Assembly (NCBI GenBank): GCA_946631295.1 | Contig: CAMOZY010000018.1 | Location: forward strand, 1-38,893 | DNA: 38,893 bases | Direction of reading: 5' to 3' | From: an uncultured Lachnospiraceae bacterium | GTDB lineage: Bacteria; Bacillota; Clostridia; Lachnospirales; Lachnospiraceae | Shown here: one piece after another, positions 16,340-24,845 of the stretch | How the letters are laid out: the number at the start of each line of letters is the position of its first letter | Numbering within the stretch: the stretch's first letter is position 1 | The notes under the pieces: generated by a model | What the model was told of the DNA's origin: nothing | Database searches by the model: none | Seen by the model: the letters and a program-made list of their open reading frames with translations, nothing else | Made by a program: the position numbers and the translations under genes

Positions 16340-18343
16340 ATGAGCAAGGTCAGGGTCAGTGAAAAATACAAACCGACATATCACATGCCACCTGTATGTG
16401 AGCATAACTGGGTAAAGAAGGATCGTATCAAAAAGGCGCCCATCTGGTGCAGCGTAGATTTGAGAGACGGTAACCAGGCACTTATCGATCCCATGAGCCT
16501 TGAGACCAAGCTTGAGTTTTTTAAACTGCTCGTAGATGTAGGATTTAAGGAGATAGAGGTCGGATTTCCCGCTTCTTCCGATACTGAATTTGAATTCATC
16601 AGAGCGCTTATCGATAAGGATATGATCCCCGATGATGTCACGATACAGGTTCTGACACAGGCAAGAGAGCATATCATCCGCAAGACCTTTGAGGCAGTAA
16701 AGGGCTGCCCCAAGGCAATAGTTCATCTTTATAATTCAACTTCCGTTGAGCAGAGAGAGCAGGTATTCAAAAAGGAAAAGCCCGAGATCAAAAAGCTTGC
16801 CGTTGACGGAGCAAAGCTTCTCAAGAAGCTCGCCGATGAGACCGACGGAAATTTCATGTTCGAATACAGTCCCGAGAGTTTTTCGCAGACAGAGCCTGAA
16901 TTTGCACTTGAAGTATGTAATGCGGTTCTCGATGTATGGAAGCCCACACCTGAAAAGAAGGCAATCATCAATCTTCCTTCAACCGTCCAGGTTGCAATGC
17001 CTCATGTATTTGCGGACCAGATCGAGTATATGTCCGATAATCTTAAGTACAGAAAGGGAGTTGTTGTATCGGTTCATCCTCACAATGACAGGGGTACCGG
17101 TGTTGCTGATGCAGAACTCGGTGTACTTGCGGGTGCTGACAGGGTTGAGGGAACTCTTTTCGGAAACGGCGAGAGAACCGGAAATGTCGATCTTGTGACA
17201 GTAGCGCTCAATATGACCACACATGGTGTCGACAGCGGACTTGATTTCTCCAATATCATGAAGATCAGGGCCGACTATGAGAGATTTACCAATATGAAGG
17301 TTCATGAGAGAACTCCTTACGGAGGGGACCTGGTATTTACCGCATTCTCAGGATCTCACCAGGATGCTATCAGTAAGGGAATGAATTACCGTGCGGAGGG
17401 CAAGACCGGAAAGCGCTGGGATATCCCCTATATTCCCATCGATCCTTCAGACGTTGGAAGAGAGTATGAATCCGATGTTATCCGCATCAATTCAACCTCA
17501 GGAAAGGGCGGCGTGGCATTCGTTCTCAAGCAGCAGTTTGGTTTCAGCCTGCCCGCTGCAATGAAGGAAGAGGTCGGTTATCTCATGAAGGGCGTATCCG
17601 ACAGGAAACACAAAGAGCTCAAGCCCGATGAGATGTTCCAGATTTTTGAGGATGTATATATCACTTCAAGACCTGTTTTCGATGTTACAGCCGTTCATTA
17701 CAAACAGCTCGGAGAGGGCGGCATCGAGGCAGCAGTAAGCTTTAAGGATAAGAGCGGAGAGATGGATGTTTCCACCATAGGAAACGGAAGACTCGATTCA
17801 GTCAGCAATGCGCTTAAGCTGTACCTTGGTGTTGATTATGAACTCACCGGTTATGAGGAGCATGCAATCTCCAGAACCAGTTCATCCAAGGCTGCATCAT
17901 ATGTCAGTGTTGTATCTGAGGGTAAGACTTACTGGGGCGTCGGAGTCAATGAGGATATTATCAAGGCTTCAACCGCTGCACTTGTCAGTGTTGTAAATAA
18001 GGTGGCTACGGACCAGCACATTAACCGCGGGCGTGAAGAGAGACTTGTCGAGATCCTTACATATATTCAGAGGAATTATATCGATGTTACTCTTGACGGA
18101 CTTGCAGATGAATTCCACCTTTCAAGACCTTATCTCTCAAAATATATCAAGGACAAGGCAGGCGAGACCTTCCAGGATGTTGTCCGTATAGAAAGACTTA
18201 AGCGTGCCAAGACTCTATTAAAGGATACCGGCAAGAGCATAGAGACCGTTGCAGGAGAGATCGGATATGAGAACGTTGAGCATTTCAACAGACTCTTTAA
18301 AAAGACCTATGGAATAACTCCCGCACAGTTCCGCAAGAGCTGA
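16340..18343 (+). CDS. leuA: 2-isopropylmalate synthase fused to an AraC-type DNA-binding domain
   Basis: A 667-residue fusion. Residues 1 to about 440 form a LeuA TIM barrel that condenses acetyl-CoA with 2-ketoisovalerate in leucine synthesis. They contain LRDGNQ (Arg42, Asp43), the metal-binding HPHND (His246, His248) and GNGERTGNVDL. Residues about 440-555 are the LeuA allosteric domain that normally binds leucine, with GNGRLDSVSNALK and the EEHAISRTSSSKAASY segment. Residues about 565-667 are a full AraC two-helix-turn-helix domain, with LADEFHLSRPYLSKYIKDKAG and IGYENVEHFNRLFKKTYG. Enzymes of this subfamily normally end near residue 560. No frameshift is involved. ATG 16340 follows GGAG. 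No leuB, leuC or leuD lies nearby. I infer that the enzyme senses leucine and regulates transcription directly, perhaps its own. Confidence 0.93.
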   Translation: MSKVRVSEKYKPTYHMPPVCEHNWVKKDRIKKAPIWCSVDLRDGNQALIDPMSLETKLEFFKLLVDVGFKEIEVGFPASSDTEFEFIRALIDKDMIPDDVTIQVLTQAREHIIRKTFEAVKGCPKAIVHLYNSTSVEQREQVFKKEKPEIKKLAVDGAKLLKKLADETDGNFMFEYSPESFSQTEPEFALEVCNAVLDVWKPTPEKKAIINLPSTVQVAMPHVFADQIEYMSDNLKYRKGVVVSVHPHNDRGTGVADAELGVLAGADRVEGTLFGNGERTGNVDLVTVALNMTTHGVDSGLDFSNIMKIRADYERFTNMKVHERTPYGGDLVFTAFSGSHQDAISKGMNYRAEGKTGKRWDIPYIPIDPSDVGREYESDVIRINSTSGKGGVAFVLKQQFGFSLPAAMKEEVGYLMKGVSDRKHKELKPDEMFQIFEDVYITSRPVFDVTAVHYKQLGEGGIEAAVSFKDKSGEMDVSTIGNGRLDSVSNALKLYLGVDYELTGYEEHAISRTSSSKAASYVSVVSEGKTYWGVGVNEDIIKASTAALVSVVNKVATDQHINRGREERLVEILTYIQRNYIDVTLDGLADEFHLSRPYLSKYIKDKAGETFQDVVRIERLKRAKTLLKDTGKSIETVAGEIGYENVEHFNRLFKKTYGITPAQFRKS

Positions 18344-18376
18344 TATTTATAGTTTGAATCTCTTAACGTGAAGTTT

Positions 18377-18422
18377 ACAGACATGGCAGGATGAAGTATT
18401 ATCTGTCATGTCTGTATTTTTC
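18377..18422 (+). terminator. Rho-independent terminator after leuA-araC
   Basis: ACAGACATGGCAG (18377-18389) pairs with CTGTCATGTCTGT (18403-18415), 13 positions with one mismatch or wobble, followed by ATTTTTC. The fusion gene is therefore monocistronic. Confidence 0.85.
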
Positions 18423-18474
18423 AAAAATCATATGATGATCAGGCAACTATAGGATGCTGAATGAGAGGAATGTC

Positions 18475-19344
18475 GTGAAGGGCTGGTTAATAGTTAATTC
18501 ATTTGTAAAATGGGATAAATTTACGGAGATTTATGAACTGCTCCTTGATGCAGGAAAGGCGAAGGGTATCGATCTTGAGATGAAATCTTCTTCGGATGTT
18601 TTCTGCAGTGTGCAGAGCGGTTTTGGTGAAATCCCCCTTCCGGATTTTGTCATCTTCTGGGATAAGGACATACTTCTTGCAAGACGTCTTGAAAAGATCG
18701 GACTCAGGCTTTTTAATCCTTCCGAAAGTATTGAGGTATGCGATGATAAGGGTCAGACAGCCATTGCCCTAAGTGAAAAAGGGATCATGACTCCGCTTAC
18801 ATTCCTGTCACCCAAGGCATACCCAAGCTTTGGATGTACGGATCTGTCCTTCCTTGACAAGGCAGAAGACTCCCTGGGATATCCCATGGTCATAAAGGAA
18901 AACAGGGGGTCCTTCGGAAAGCAGGTCCATCTGGTCAGATCCCGGGCCGAGGCTGAGGAACTCATAGCGGGATTTAAAGAGCATCCTTTTATCATGCAGG
19001 AATATATTGAAGAGTCCGGCGGACGAGATGTGAGAGTCAATGTGGTCGGTGGTAAGGTCGTTGCCTCAATGTACCGCTATAATGACAATGACTTCCGGTC
19101 CAATATCACAAACGGCGGAAGCATGAAATGCTACGAAGCAGATCCTGCTCAGGCTGAGATTGCCATAAAAGCATGTGAAGCGATAGGACTTGATTTTGCA
19201 GGGGTTGATGTGCTCTTTGGAAATGACGGACCTGTCATATGTGAGGTTAATTCGAATCCCCATTTCAAGACCACTCTTGAATGCACCGGTATCAATATGG
19301 CAGAGCATATAATGGCTCATATCCTGGAAGTTATGTCAAAGTAA
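18475..19344 (+). CDS. ATP-grasp ligase, RimK-like (first of a pair)
   Basis: A 289-residue ATP-grasp carboxylate-amine ligase of the RimK/LysX type, which forms an amide bond through an acyl-phosphate. The central region has GYPMVIKENRGSFGKQV (ATP-binding lysines and the flexible loop), and the catalytic half has RDVRVNVVGGKVVASMYR, the FRSNITNGG motif and the metal-binding CEVNSNP. I prefer GTG 18475 (MKGWLIVNSF), which follows GAGAGGAA by five bases, over ATG 18454. A second ATP-grasp gene begins five bases after the stop. No LysW-like carrier or short substrate peptide gene was seen nearby, so the acceptor is unknown. Confidence 0.9.
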   Translation: MKGWLIVNSFVKWDKFTEIYELLLDAGKAKGIDLEMKSSSDVFCSVQSGFGEIPLPDFVIFWDKDILLARRLEKIGLRLFNPSESIEVCDDKGQTAIALSEKGIMTPLTFLSPKAYPSFGCTDLSFLDKAEDSLGYPMVIKENRGSFGKQVHLVRSRAEAEELIAGFKEHPFIMQEYIEESGGRDVRVNVVGGKVVASMYRYNDNDFRSNITNGGSMKCYEADPAQAEIAIKACEAIGLDFAGVDVLFGNDGPVICEVNSNPHFKTTLECTGINMAEHIMAHILEVMSK

Positions 19345-19349
19345 AAAAC

Positions 19350-20240
19350 ATGAAAAATAAGGCGCTTCTCATATATGCATATGAGGATATAGAAAAGAAT
19401 AAGTGGTTTGCAGACAGACTCACAGAGCTTGCAGCAGAGCAAGGCATCCGGATGAAGCTCATGTCTGCCGAGGAAATTAATGAGCGTGTTATTTCCGAAT
19501 TCAGGGTGAATGAGAAGGGGCTTCTTAACACTGCCATTGTGAATTTCCTTGACGCGATTTCCTATGTGATAAACAGATCGAGGGACGATAAAATCTCTCT
19601 TTTTTTTGAGGAACACGGCATCCCCTCATTTAATAATTCGGATACCGTCCGTTTTGGGAACGATAAATTTCTGGAGTACGGCTTCTTCTCAGGGCTTGGT
19701 CTTCCCGTGATGCCTACGGTATGCGGTGATACAGCAGAAGACGAAATACCTTTTGCTCCTCCGTATGTCGTAAAGCACCGAAGAGGACATGGCGGCAGCA
19801 TGGTTTTCAGGGCTGATTCATATAAGGATGCTCTTGATGTAATGGGGAAAATACCTCGTAAGGACTGGATCATACAGAAGTTGTGTGATGAGCCCGGATG
19901 TGATATGAGGCTGTATATATTAGGTAACCGCATTCTTGCCGGGGTGCTCAGAAGATCTGAGGAAGATTTCAGAAGCAATTTCAGCCTGGGCGGAAGTGCC
20001 GGGCTTGTCACTCCTGAGCCCGAGATCTGTGAGCAGGCTCTGAAAGCAGCAGGAAACTTAGGTGCCGATTATATAGGAATAGATCTTATACGGGATGGGG
20101 GAAGATTTGTTTTTAATGAGATCGAAGATGCGGTCGGAGCAAGAATGCTGTACGAAGTATCTGAGCTTGATGCCGCCAGAGAGCTCATGACGCATATTTA
20201 TGAAAAAACTTTTCAAAATCCCGAAAATGGGATAAAATAG
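19350..20240 (+). CDS. ATP-grasp ligase, RimK-like (second of a pair)
   Basis: A 296-residue paralogue-like ATP-grasp protein, clearly divergent from the gene before it. It has PPYVVKHRRGHGGSMVFRA in place of the usual KxxxGSxGxxV loop, DMRLYILGNRILAGVLRR, and FRSNFSLGGSAG, with a metal-site segment FNEIEDAVGARML in which NEIE replaces the EVNSNP of its neighbour. The start ATG 19350 has only a weak ribosome site and lies five bases after the preceding stop, so translational coupling is likely. Two adjacent, non-identical ligases suggest sequential additions to one substrate or a hetero-oligomer. Function is not known. Confidence 0.87.
   Translation: MKNKALLIYAYEDIEKNKWFADRLTELAAEQGIRMKLMSAEEINERVISEFRVNEKGLLNTAIVNFLDAISYVINRSRDDKISLFFEEHGIPSFNNSDTVRFGNDKFLEYGFFSGLGLPVMPTVCGDTAEDEIPFAPPYVVKHRRGHGGSMVFRADSYKDALDVMGKIPRKDWIIQKLCDEPGCDMRLYILGNRILAGVLRRSEEDFRSNFSLGGSAGLVTPEPEICEQALKAAGNLGADYIGIDLIRDGGRFVFNEIEDAVGARMLYEVSELDAARELMTHIYEKTFQNPENGIK
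20210..20238 (+). promoter_or_regulatory. Possible promoter before the foldase-like gene
   Basis: TTTTCA (20210-20215), a 17-nt spacer and TAAAAT (20233-20238), inside the 3' end of the second ATP-grasp gene. The -35 is weak (four of six). Confidence 0.35.
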
Positions 20241-20288
20241 GCAAATGTTCGGGGTTTAGAGGTAAAAACCCGTTGAAAGGAGATTCAC

Positions 20289-21821
20289 ATGTCCGAAAAA
20301 AATGAAAGTGCTGTAGTGGCAGAAGAGACAGAAAAGAAAGCTGTCAGGACACACTATGATATGAAAATGGAACAGCGCGCAAAGGCTAAGAAGCGTGCAA
20401 AGAAGGAACAGACTGCATGGAGAATAACCGGGATCATCATCCTGGCTGCCATTTGCGCATTCATTCTCTCATTTCCCATCAGACATTACATGGCAATACA
20501 TGAGACTATCTGTACGATAGGCGGAAGAAATGTCAGCAGGGTTGAATTTGACTATAACTATAATATGGTCAAGAACGCATATATGAACAGCTACGGCCAG
20601 TATCTGTCATATTACGGAATGGACAGTGCTCACATTGAAGAAGAGACATATGACGGAAATCTTACATTCAGGGATTATTTTGAGCAGGAAGCTGTTGAGC
20701 GTATCAAGCAGACGGTTGCTCTTGCTGATGAAATAAAGAGGGAAGGCTACACTGCCGACATCACCTCTGACTATGATACCTATGTAGAGACTATGAAGGA
20801 CAGCGCCGATGAAGCCGGAATAAGCCTCGGTGAACTCTATAAGCAGTCTCTTGGCGAGTATGCAACTCCGAGAAGGATCGAGCCTCTTGTAAGAGAGTCT
20901 CTTCTTGTTTCGCAGTTCTCCGATGACAAGCAGAATTCCTTTGCACCTACAGATGATGAGATCGATGCACGTTATGTAGAGGAAGCTGATGACTATGATC
21001 TCTTTGATTACAGACTTACCAGAATAGATGCAGAACTTCCCGAAGCTCCCACAGAGCTTGCCGATGAGGGTGCAGCTGTTGCTGATGACGGATCCTATAC
21101 ACCTTCCGATGCAGAGGTCGAAGCTGCCATGAAGGAAGCAAAGGAACTTGCCGATCAGGCAGAGGGCCGTATTTTCCAGGATGGAGATCTTCATGAAGGT
21201 GAGAAGGCTTCATCAGTTGTTTACCAGATCCGTAACTGGCTCCTTGACAGCTCAAGGAAAAACGGGGATTCCACGGTTGTTGAGGCAGATACCATCAACT
21301 GCTACTATGTCGTAGGATTTGTTGGAAGATATATGGACGAAAAGGACACCGTAAGTCTCAGGATCATCTCCACATCCGAGGATAATGGTGCTGCCATCAT
21401 CTCCGAATATACCTCTGCAGGAAGCACGGAGCAGGCATTCATCGATCTTGTTGAAAAGTATTCCGATTCCGATAACGGTGACGGCGGTCTTTACGAGGGA
21501 CTTACAGGAGCAGAACTTCCCGGTGATCTTGAAACCTGGATGACAGACAGTGCGCGTAAGACCGGTGATGTGAATTACTACTTTGACGAATCCATATCTC
21601 TTACTTATGTTTGTTATTATGTAGGCGGAGGAAAGCCTTCGTGGTATTATAATATTAAGAATCTCATTGAGTCAGAGAAGATGGATGATTATCTGACGGG
21701 ACTTACAACGTCTCTTACGGTGGATGATCCCAAGGGAAATCTTGAGTACATTGCGCTTAATGCAGCTGCCGAGCAGCTTCAGGAAAACGTTGAGGAAGCA
21801 GTAGCCGTTCCCGCCGAATAA
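20289..21821 (+). CDS. Membrane-anchored SurA/PrsA-like foldase with two degenerate parvulin-like repeats
   Basis: A 510-residue protein with a highly charged cytoplasmic tail (1-43), one membrane helix (about 45-65, WRITGIIILAAICAFIL) and a large outside region. Residues 75-230 look like the SurA/PrsA N-terminal chaperone domain (GGRNVSRVEFDYNYN). Two parvulin-like segments follow. Each contains a WxxDSxRKxGD block, at Trp317 and Trp417, exactly 100 residues apart, and each ends in a tyrosine-rich strand. The second has the F-x-D-L-x-x-x-Y-S-D and GDGGLYEGL turns of parvulins but lacks the first catalytic histidine motif, so isomerase activity is doubtful. It is not a lipoprotein, unlike PrsA. 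GAAAGGAG precedes the start. It probably assists folding of exported proteins. Confidence 0.8.
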   Translation: MSEKNESAVVAEETEKKAVRTHYDMKMEQRAKAKKRAKKEQTAWRITGIIILAAICAFILSFPIRHYMAIHETICTIGGRNVSRVEFDYNYNMVKNAYMNSYGQYLSYYGMDSAHIEEETYDGNLTFRDYFEQEAVERIKQTVALADEIKREGYTADITSDYDTYVETMKDSADEAGISLGELYKQSLGEYATPRRIEPLVRESLLVSQFSDDKQNSFAPTDDEIDARYVEEADDYDLFDYRLTRIDAELPEAPTELADEGAAVADDGSYTPSDAEVEAAMKEAKELADQAEGRIFQDGDLHEGEKASSVVYQIRNWLLDSSRKNGDSTVVEADTINCYYVVGFVGRYMDEKDTVSLRIISTSEDNGAAIISEYTSAGSTEQAFIDLVEKYSDSDNGDGGLYEGLTGAELPGDLETWMTDSARKTGDVNYYFDESISLTYVCYYVGGGKPSWYYNIKNLIESEKMDDYLTGLTTSLTVDDPKGNLEYIALNAAAEQLQENVEEAVAVPAE

Positions 21822-21846
21822 GATATAAACTGACCGATAAACTATT

Positions 21847-21888
21847 ACGGCCGTGAGATTCGTTTTACCGGATCTGCGGCCGTTTTTT
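21847..21888 (+). terminator. Rho-independent terminator abutting the cca start codon
   Basis: ACGGCCG (21847-21853) pairs with CGGCCGT (21877-21883) around a 23-nt loop, followed by a six-T run (21883-21888). It ends three bases before the ATG of the next gene. Confidence 0.75.
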
Positions 21889-21891
21889 ACT

Positions 21892-23223
21892 ATGAAGATA
21901 AATATACCTGAAGGTGCAAAGAAAATACTTGATAAGCTGAGCAGCGCCGGCTACGAAGCTTATGTGGTAGGAGGCTGTGTAAGAGACAGTCTTCTAGGTG
22001 ATGTTCCGCATGACTGGGATATCACCACAAATGCTCTTCCTCTTCAGGTAAAGGAGCTTTTCAGAAGAACGGTTGATACAGGTCTTCAGCACGGTACCGT
22101 GACGGTAATGATAGGTGATGAAGGTTATGAGATCACGACATATCGGACGGATGGTCAGTATACTGACGGAAGGCATCCCGATAAGGTGACATTTGTCCCG
22201 AATCTTGAAGAAGATCTTAAGAGAAGGGATTTTACCATCAACGCAATGGCATATAATGATGTCGACGGACTGGTGGATCTGTTCGGAGGAACGGAGGATC
22301 TCAAAAACGGTATCATAAGGTGTGTCGGAAGGGCGGAGGACAGGTTTTCGGAAGATGCTCTCAGGATGATGAGAGCGATAAGATTTGCCGCAAGGTTCGG
22401 ATTCAGGATGGATGATGATGTGCGGAACTCCATTTCCGGATTGTCAGGAACTCTTTCCAAAGTATCTGCAGAAAGGATAACCTCTGAGTTCATAGGTCTC
22501 CTGACATCTGATCATCCCGAGATGATAAGGGATATGTATGAGACAGGACTTACGGCCGTTTTTTTCCCGGAATTCGACAGAGCGATGGAAACGCCTCAGA
22601 ATCACCCTCATCACTGTTATAGCGTAGGTGAGCATTTGATAGAATCGGTAAGAGTTTCCAAAAATGACAGGATTGTCAGACTGACGATGATCCTGCATGA
22701 TATCGGAAAGCCCGCTACACTTAAGACAGATGAAGACGGTATCACGCATTTCCACGGTCATCCGAAGGTTTCCGCCGAGATGGCTGAAGAGATAATGAGG
22801 AGATGGAAGCTTGATAACGATACCATCCGCAGGGTGTGCAGGCTCGTAAGATATCACGATCATGCAAATGAGGCATGTACAATGTCCCTTGCAAGAAGAG
22901 CTGTGTCTGTTCTTGAAGATGATGTAGAGCTCTTCCTCGAAGTAAAGAGAGCGGATGTTCTGGCACAGAGCACCTATATGCGTGATGAGAAGCTGAAACT
23001 GATAGATGACTACAGGGCAGCATATGAAGAGATCATAAACAATAAACAGTGCTGCAGCCTGAAGGAACTGGCTATAGGAGGGCTTGAACTTAAGGAGCTC
23101 GGAGTCAGTCCCGGTCCGGATATGGGTAGGATACTTAAGGAACTCCTTGAGACAGTTATCGAAGATCCCGAAAAAAATGACAGAGATGAACTTCTGAAAC
23201 TCGCAAAGCAGATGATGGGGTAA
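21892..23223 (+). CDS. cca: CCA tRNA nucleotidyltransferase
   Basis: A 443-residue class II CCA-adding enzyme that builds or repairs the 3' CCA of tRNAs. The nucleotidyltransferase head has GGCVRDSLLG (Gly27-Gly36) and the catalytic HDWD pair Asp41/Asp43, then RRDFTINAMA and the RRxxE-type segment near RFSEDALRMMRAIRFAARF. An HD domain follows, with LHDIGKP (His269, Asp270) and HFHGHP, as in the bacterial HD-containing subgroup. The single tRNA gene in this window lacks an encoded CCA, so such an enzyme is needed. There is no Shine-Dalgarno before ATG 21892; a terminator T-run occupies that place. The in-frame GTG at 21853 lies inside the terminator stem and is unlikely. Confidence 0.95.
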   Translation: MKINIPEGAKKILDKLSSAGYEAYVVGGCVRDSLLGDVPHDWDITTNALPLQVKELFRRTVDTGLQHGTVTVMIGDEGYEITTYRTDGQYTDGRHPDKVTFVPNLEEDLKRRDFTINAMAYNDVDGLVDLFGGTEDLKNGIIRCVGRAEDRFSEDALRMMRAIRFAARFGFRMDDDVRNSISGLSGTLSKVSAERITSEFIGLLTSDHPEMIRDMYETGLTAVFFPEFDRAMETPQNHPHHCYSVGEHLIESVRVSKNDRIVRLTMILHDIGKPATLKTDEDGITHFHGHPKVSAEMAEEIMRRWKLDNDTIRRVCRLVRYHDHANEACTMSLARRAVSVLEDDVELFLEVKRADVLAQSTYMRDEKLKLIDDYRAAYEEIINNKQCCSLKELAIGGLELKELGVSPGPDMGRILKELLETVIEDPEKNDRDELLKLAKQMMG

Positions 23224-23276
23224 TGACTTTCCGAAACCGGTGGAACAGATGAAGGGTAAATGACCTTCCATAGAAA

Positions 23277-24677
23277 ATGATAAGCAGACTATTTTGGAAA
23301 AACGGAATATCAAAAGACAGGCTGAGCAGATTTATGGTCTGTTTACTTTCCTGTATTCTTTTTGTCTCCATGGTCACAGGATGTACTCCGGATTCCGGTC
23401 TTCCCACAGGCCGGGAAACACAGGAACCCGATTCGGGATTTGTGCTTTACGGAACATATGATTATGATTCCATCGACACGGCAGTTCTCGTCAAAAAGAA
23501 TGTCGAGGAGATGACTCTAACCTTTCTGAATGTGGCACTTGGAAGAAGATATACCCTGGGTTATGACGGGACCACCGGATTCTACGACAGGTATGGTCAG
23601 GTGATTTCCATAGGACAGATCTCGGAAGGCGATATAATAGACATCCGTTTTGTTAAGGCAAAGAGACACCTGACAGCAGCGACACTTTCTTCCACCGCAT
23701 GGGTCAAGACATCCTCGGACCAGTATGTTTTTGACAGTACAAAGCGGGAAGTTACGATAGGCGCGGATGTTTATAAACTGTCGGATTCACTGTTCTGTTA
23801 TTCAGGTAAGGAAGAGCTTTTATACCAGGAACTTAACAGTGTGGATGTTCTTACTTTTCACGGAATGGATTCAACGGTCCTCAGCGTGAACGTCGAAAAA
23901 GGCCATGGCTATCTGAGACTGTCGGGACAGGAGTATTTTGTCGGAGGCTGGATTGAGATCGGAACCAAGTTCATACAGAAGATTACCGATGATATGCTTC
24001 TTACTGTTCCGGAAGGAACTTATAACATCGCACTCTCCGGAAGCGGAATGACAGTGGACAGGACCGTGACGATCAAAAGAGGTCTTGAAACTGTTCTCGA
24101 TCTTTCGGATGTTGTCCCCGAGACACCGAAGGAAGGACTGGTTTTATTCTCCCTGACTCCCGCAGAGGCAACTCTTTTTATCGATGGTGAAAAAACAGAC
24201 ACCTCTTCTGCAGTATCTCTCACATACGGACTTCATCAGCTCATGGCAACCTGCGACGGTTATCTTACACTTACAAGATATCTTAGTGTGGGTGAAGAAA
24301 ATGCCGGCATCAGCATAACGATGGAGAAGGAACCAGAAGAAACAACTGCGGACGGTCAGTCATCCGACACACAGAATTCAGGAACACAGAATTCCGAAAC
24401 GCAGAATACGGATACTCAGAATACAGGTCAGACTGATGATACGGTGACATCAACGTCATATTATAAAGTTTATATCAATGCCCCGGCAGGTGCGGAATGC
24501 TATGTCGATGGTAATTACGTAGGTATCATCCCCTGCTCCTTCAGAAGGGTCGAAGGCTCCCATGTGGTAACTCTTAGCCTGTCCGGATATAACACAAGAA
24601 GCTATACGATAAGTGTCGAAAACGGCATCGGAGACATGTCATTTTCGTTCACGGACCTCGAACCGAGAAATCCTTAG
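23277..24677 (+). CDS. PEGA-domain lipoprotein
   Basis: A 466-residue surface lipoprotein with a long basic N-terminus, a hydrophobic core and a lipobox ending at Cys36 (MVTGC). After an unassigned beta-rich region come two PEGA-type repeats, one near residues 285-345 (FSLTPAEATLFIDGEKT) and one near 400-455 (INAPAGAECYVDGNYVG). They are joined by a linker of TQNS/TQNT repeats. PEGA domains are found in bacterial surface proteins and are thought to bind cell-wall or surface structures. The exact role is unknown. It starts 53 bases after cca, with no strong ribosome site visible, and may be co-transcribed with it. Confidence 0.87.
   Translation: MISRLFWKNGISKDRLSRFMVCLLSCILFVSMVTGCTPDSGLPTGRETQEPDSGFVLYGTYDYDSIDTAVLVKKNVEEMTLTFLNVALGRRYTLGYDGTTGFYDRYGQVISIGQISEGDIIDIRFVKAKRHLTAATLSSTAWVKTSSDQYVFDSTKREVTIGADVYKLSDSLFCYSGKEELLYQELNSVDVLTFHGMDSTVLSVNVEKGHGYLRLSGQEYFVGGWIEIGTKFIQKITDDMLLTVPEGTYNIALSGSGMTVDRTVTIKRGLETVLDLSDVVPETPKEGLVLFSLTPAEATLFIDGEKTDTSSAVSLTYGLHQLMATCDGYLTLTRYLSVGEENAGISITMEKEPEETTADGQSSDTQNSGTQNSETQNTDTQNTGQTDDTVTSTSYYKVYINAPAGAECYVDGNYVGIIPCSFRRVEGSHVVTLSLSGYNTRSYTISVENGIGDMSFSFTDLEPRNP
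24363..24428 (+). repeat. Short tandem repeat encoding a TQN(S/T) linker
   Basis: Five degenerate 12-15-bp units based on ACACAGAATTC/ACTCAGAATAC encode DTQNSGTQNSETQNTDTQN. Such repeats can expand or contract by slippage, changing linker length between the two PEGA domains. Confidence 0.75.
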
Positions 24678-24751
24678 AAAACCGCATGTTTACGGGCTTT
24701 TTGGGGATGTGCCGAAAAACGTGATATTTCCGTTCAAAAACCCTAAAAACC

Positions 24752-24780
24752 TTGACAAATAGGGCATTTGTGGGTATAAA
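24752..24780 (+). promoter_or_regulatory. Strong sigma-A-type promoter of the HU gene
   Basis: A perfect TTGACA (24752-24757), a 17-nt spacer and TATAAA (24775-24780), the best promoter in the window. The start point would be near 24787, leaving a leader of about 60 bases, consistent with very high HU expression. Confidence 0.85.
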
Positions 24781-24845
24781 TATGTGTAGTGGTTTCAAGA
24801 GAGATCACGATAACATTTATGCATATATACAGGAGGAGTTATATC

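Noticed and set aside
18020-18343. AraC domain as a separate gene created by misassembly
   Set aside because: The frame is continuous from the LeuA domain, with no internal start with a ribosome site and no change in base composition at the junction.
21853-21891. GTG start for cca at 21853
   Set aside because: The codon lies in the left arm of a terminator stem and adds residues not seen in the family.
24363-24428. CRISPR-like array
   Set aside because: The repeats are short, contiguous, without spacers, and in frame inside a protein linker.
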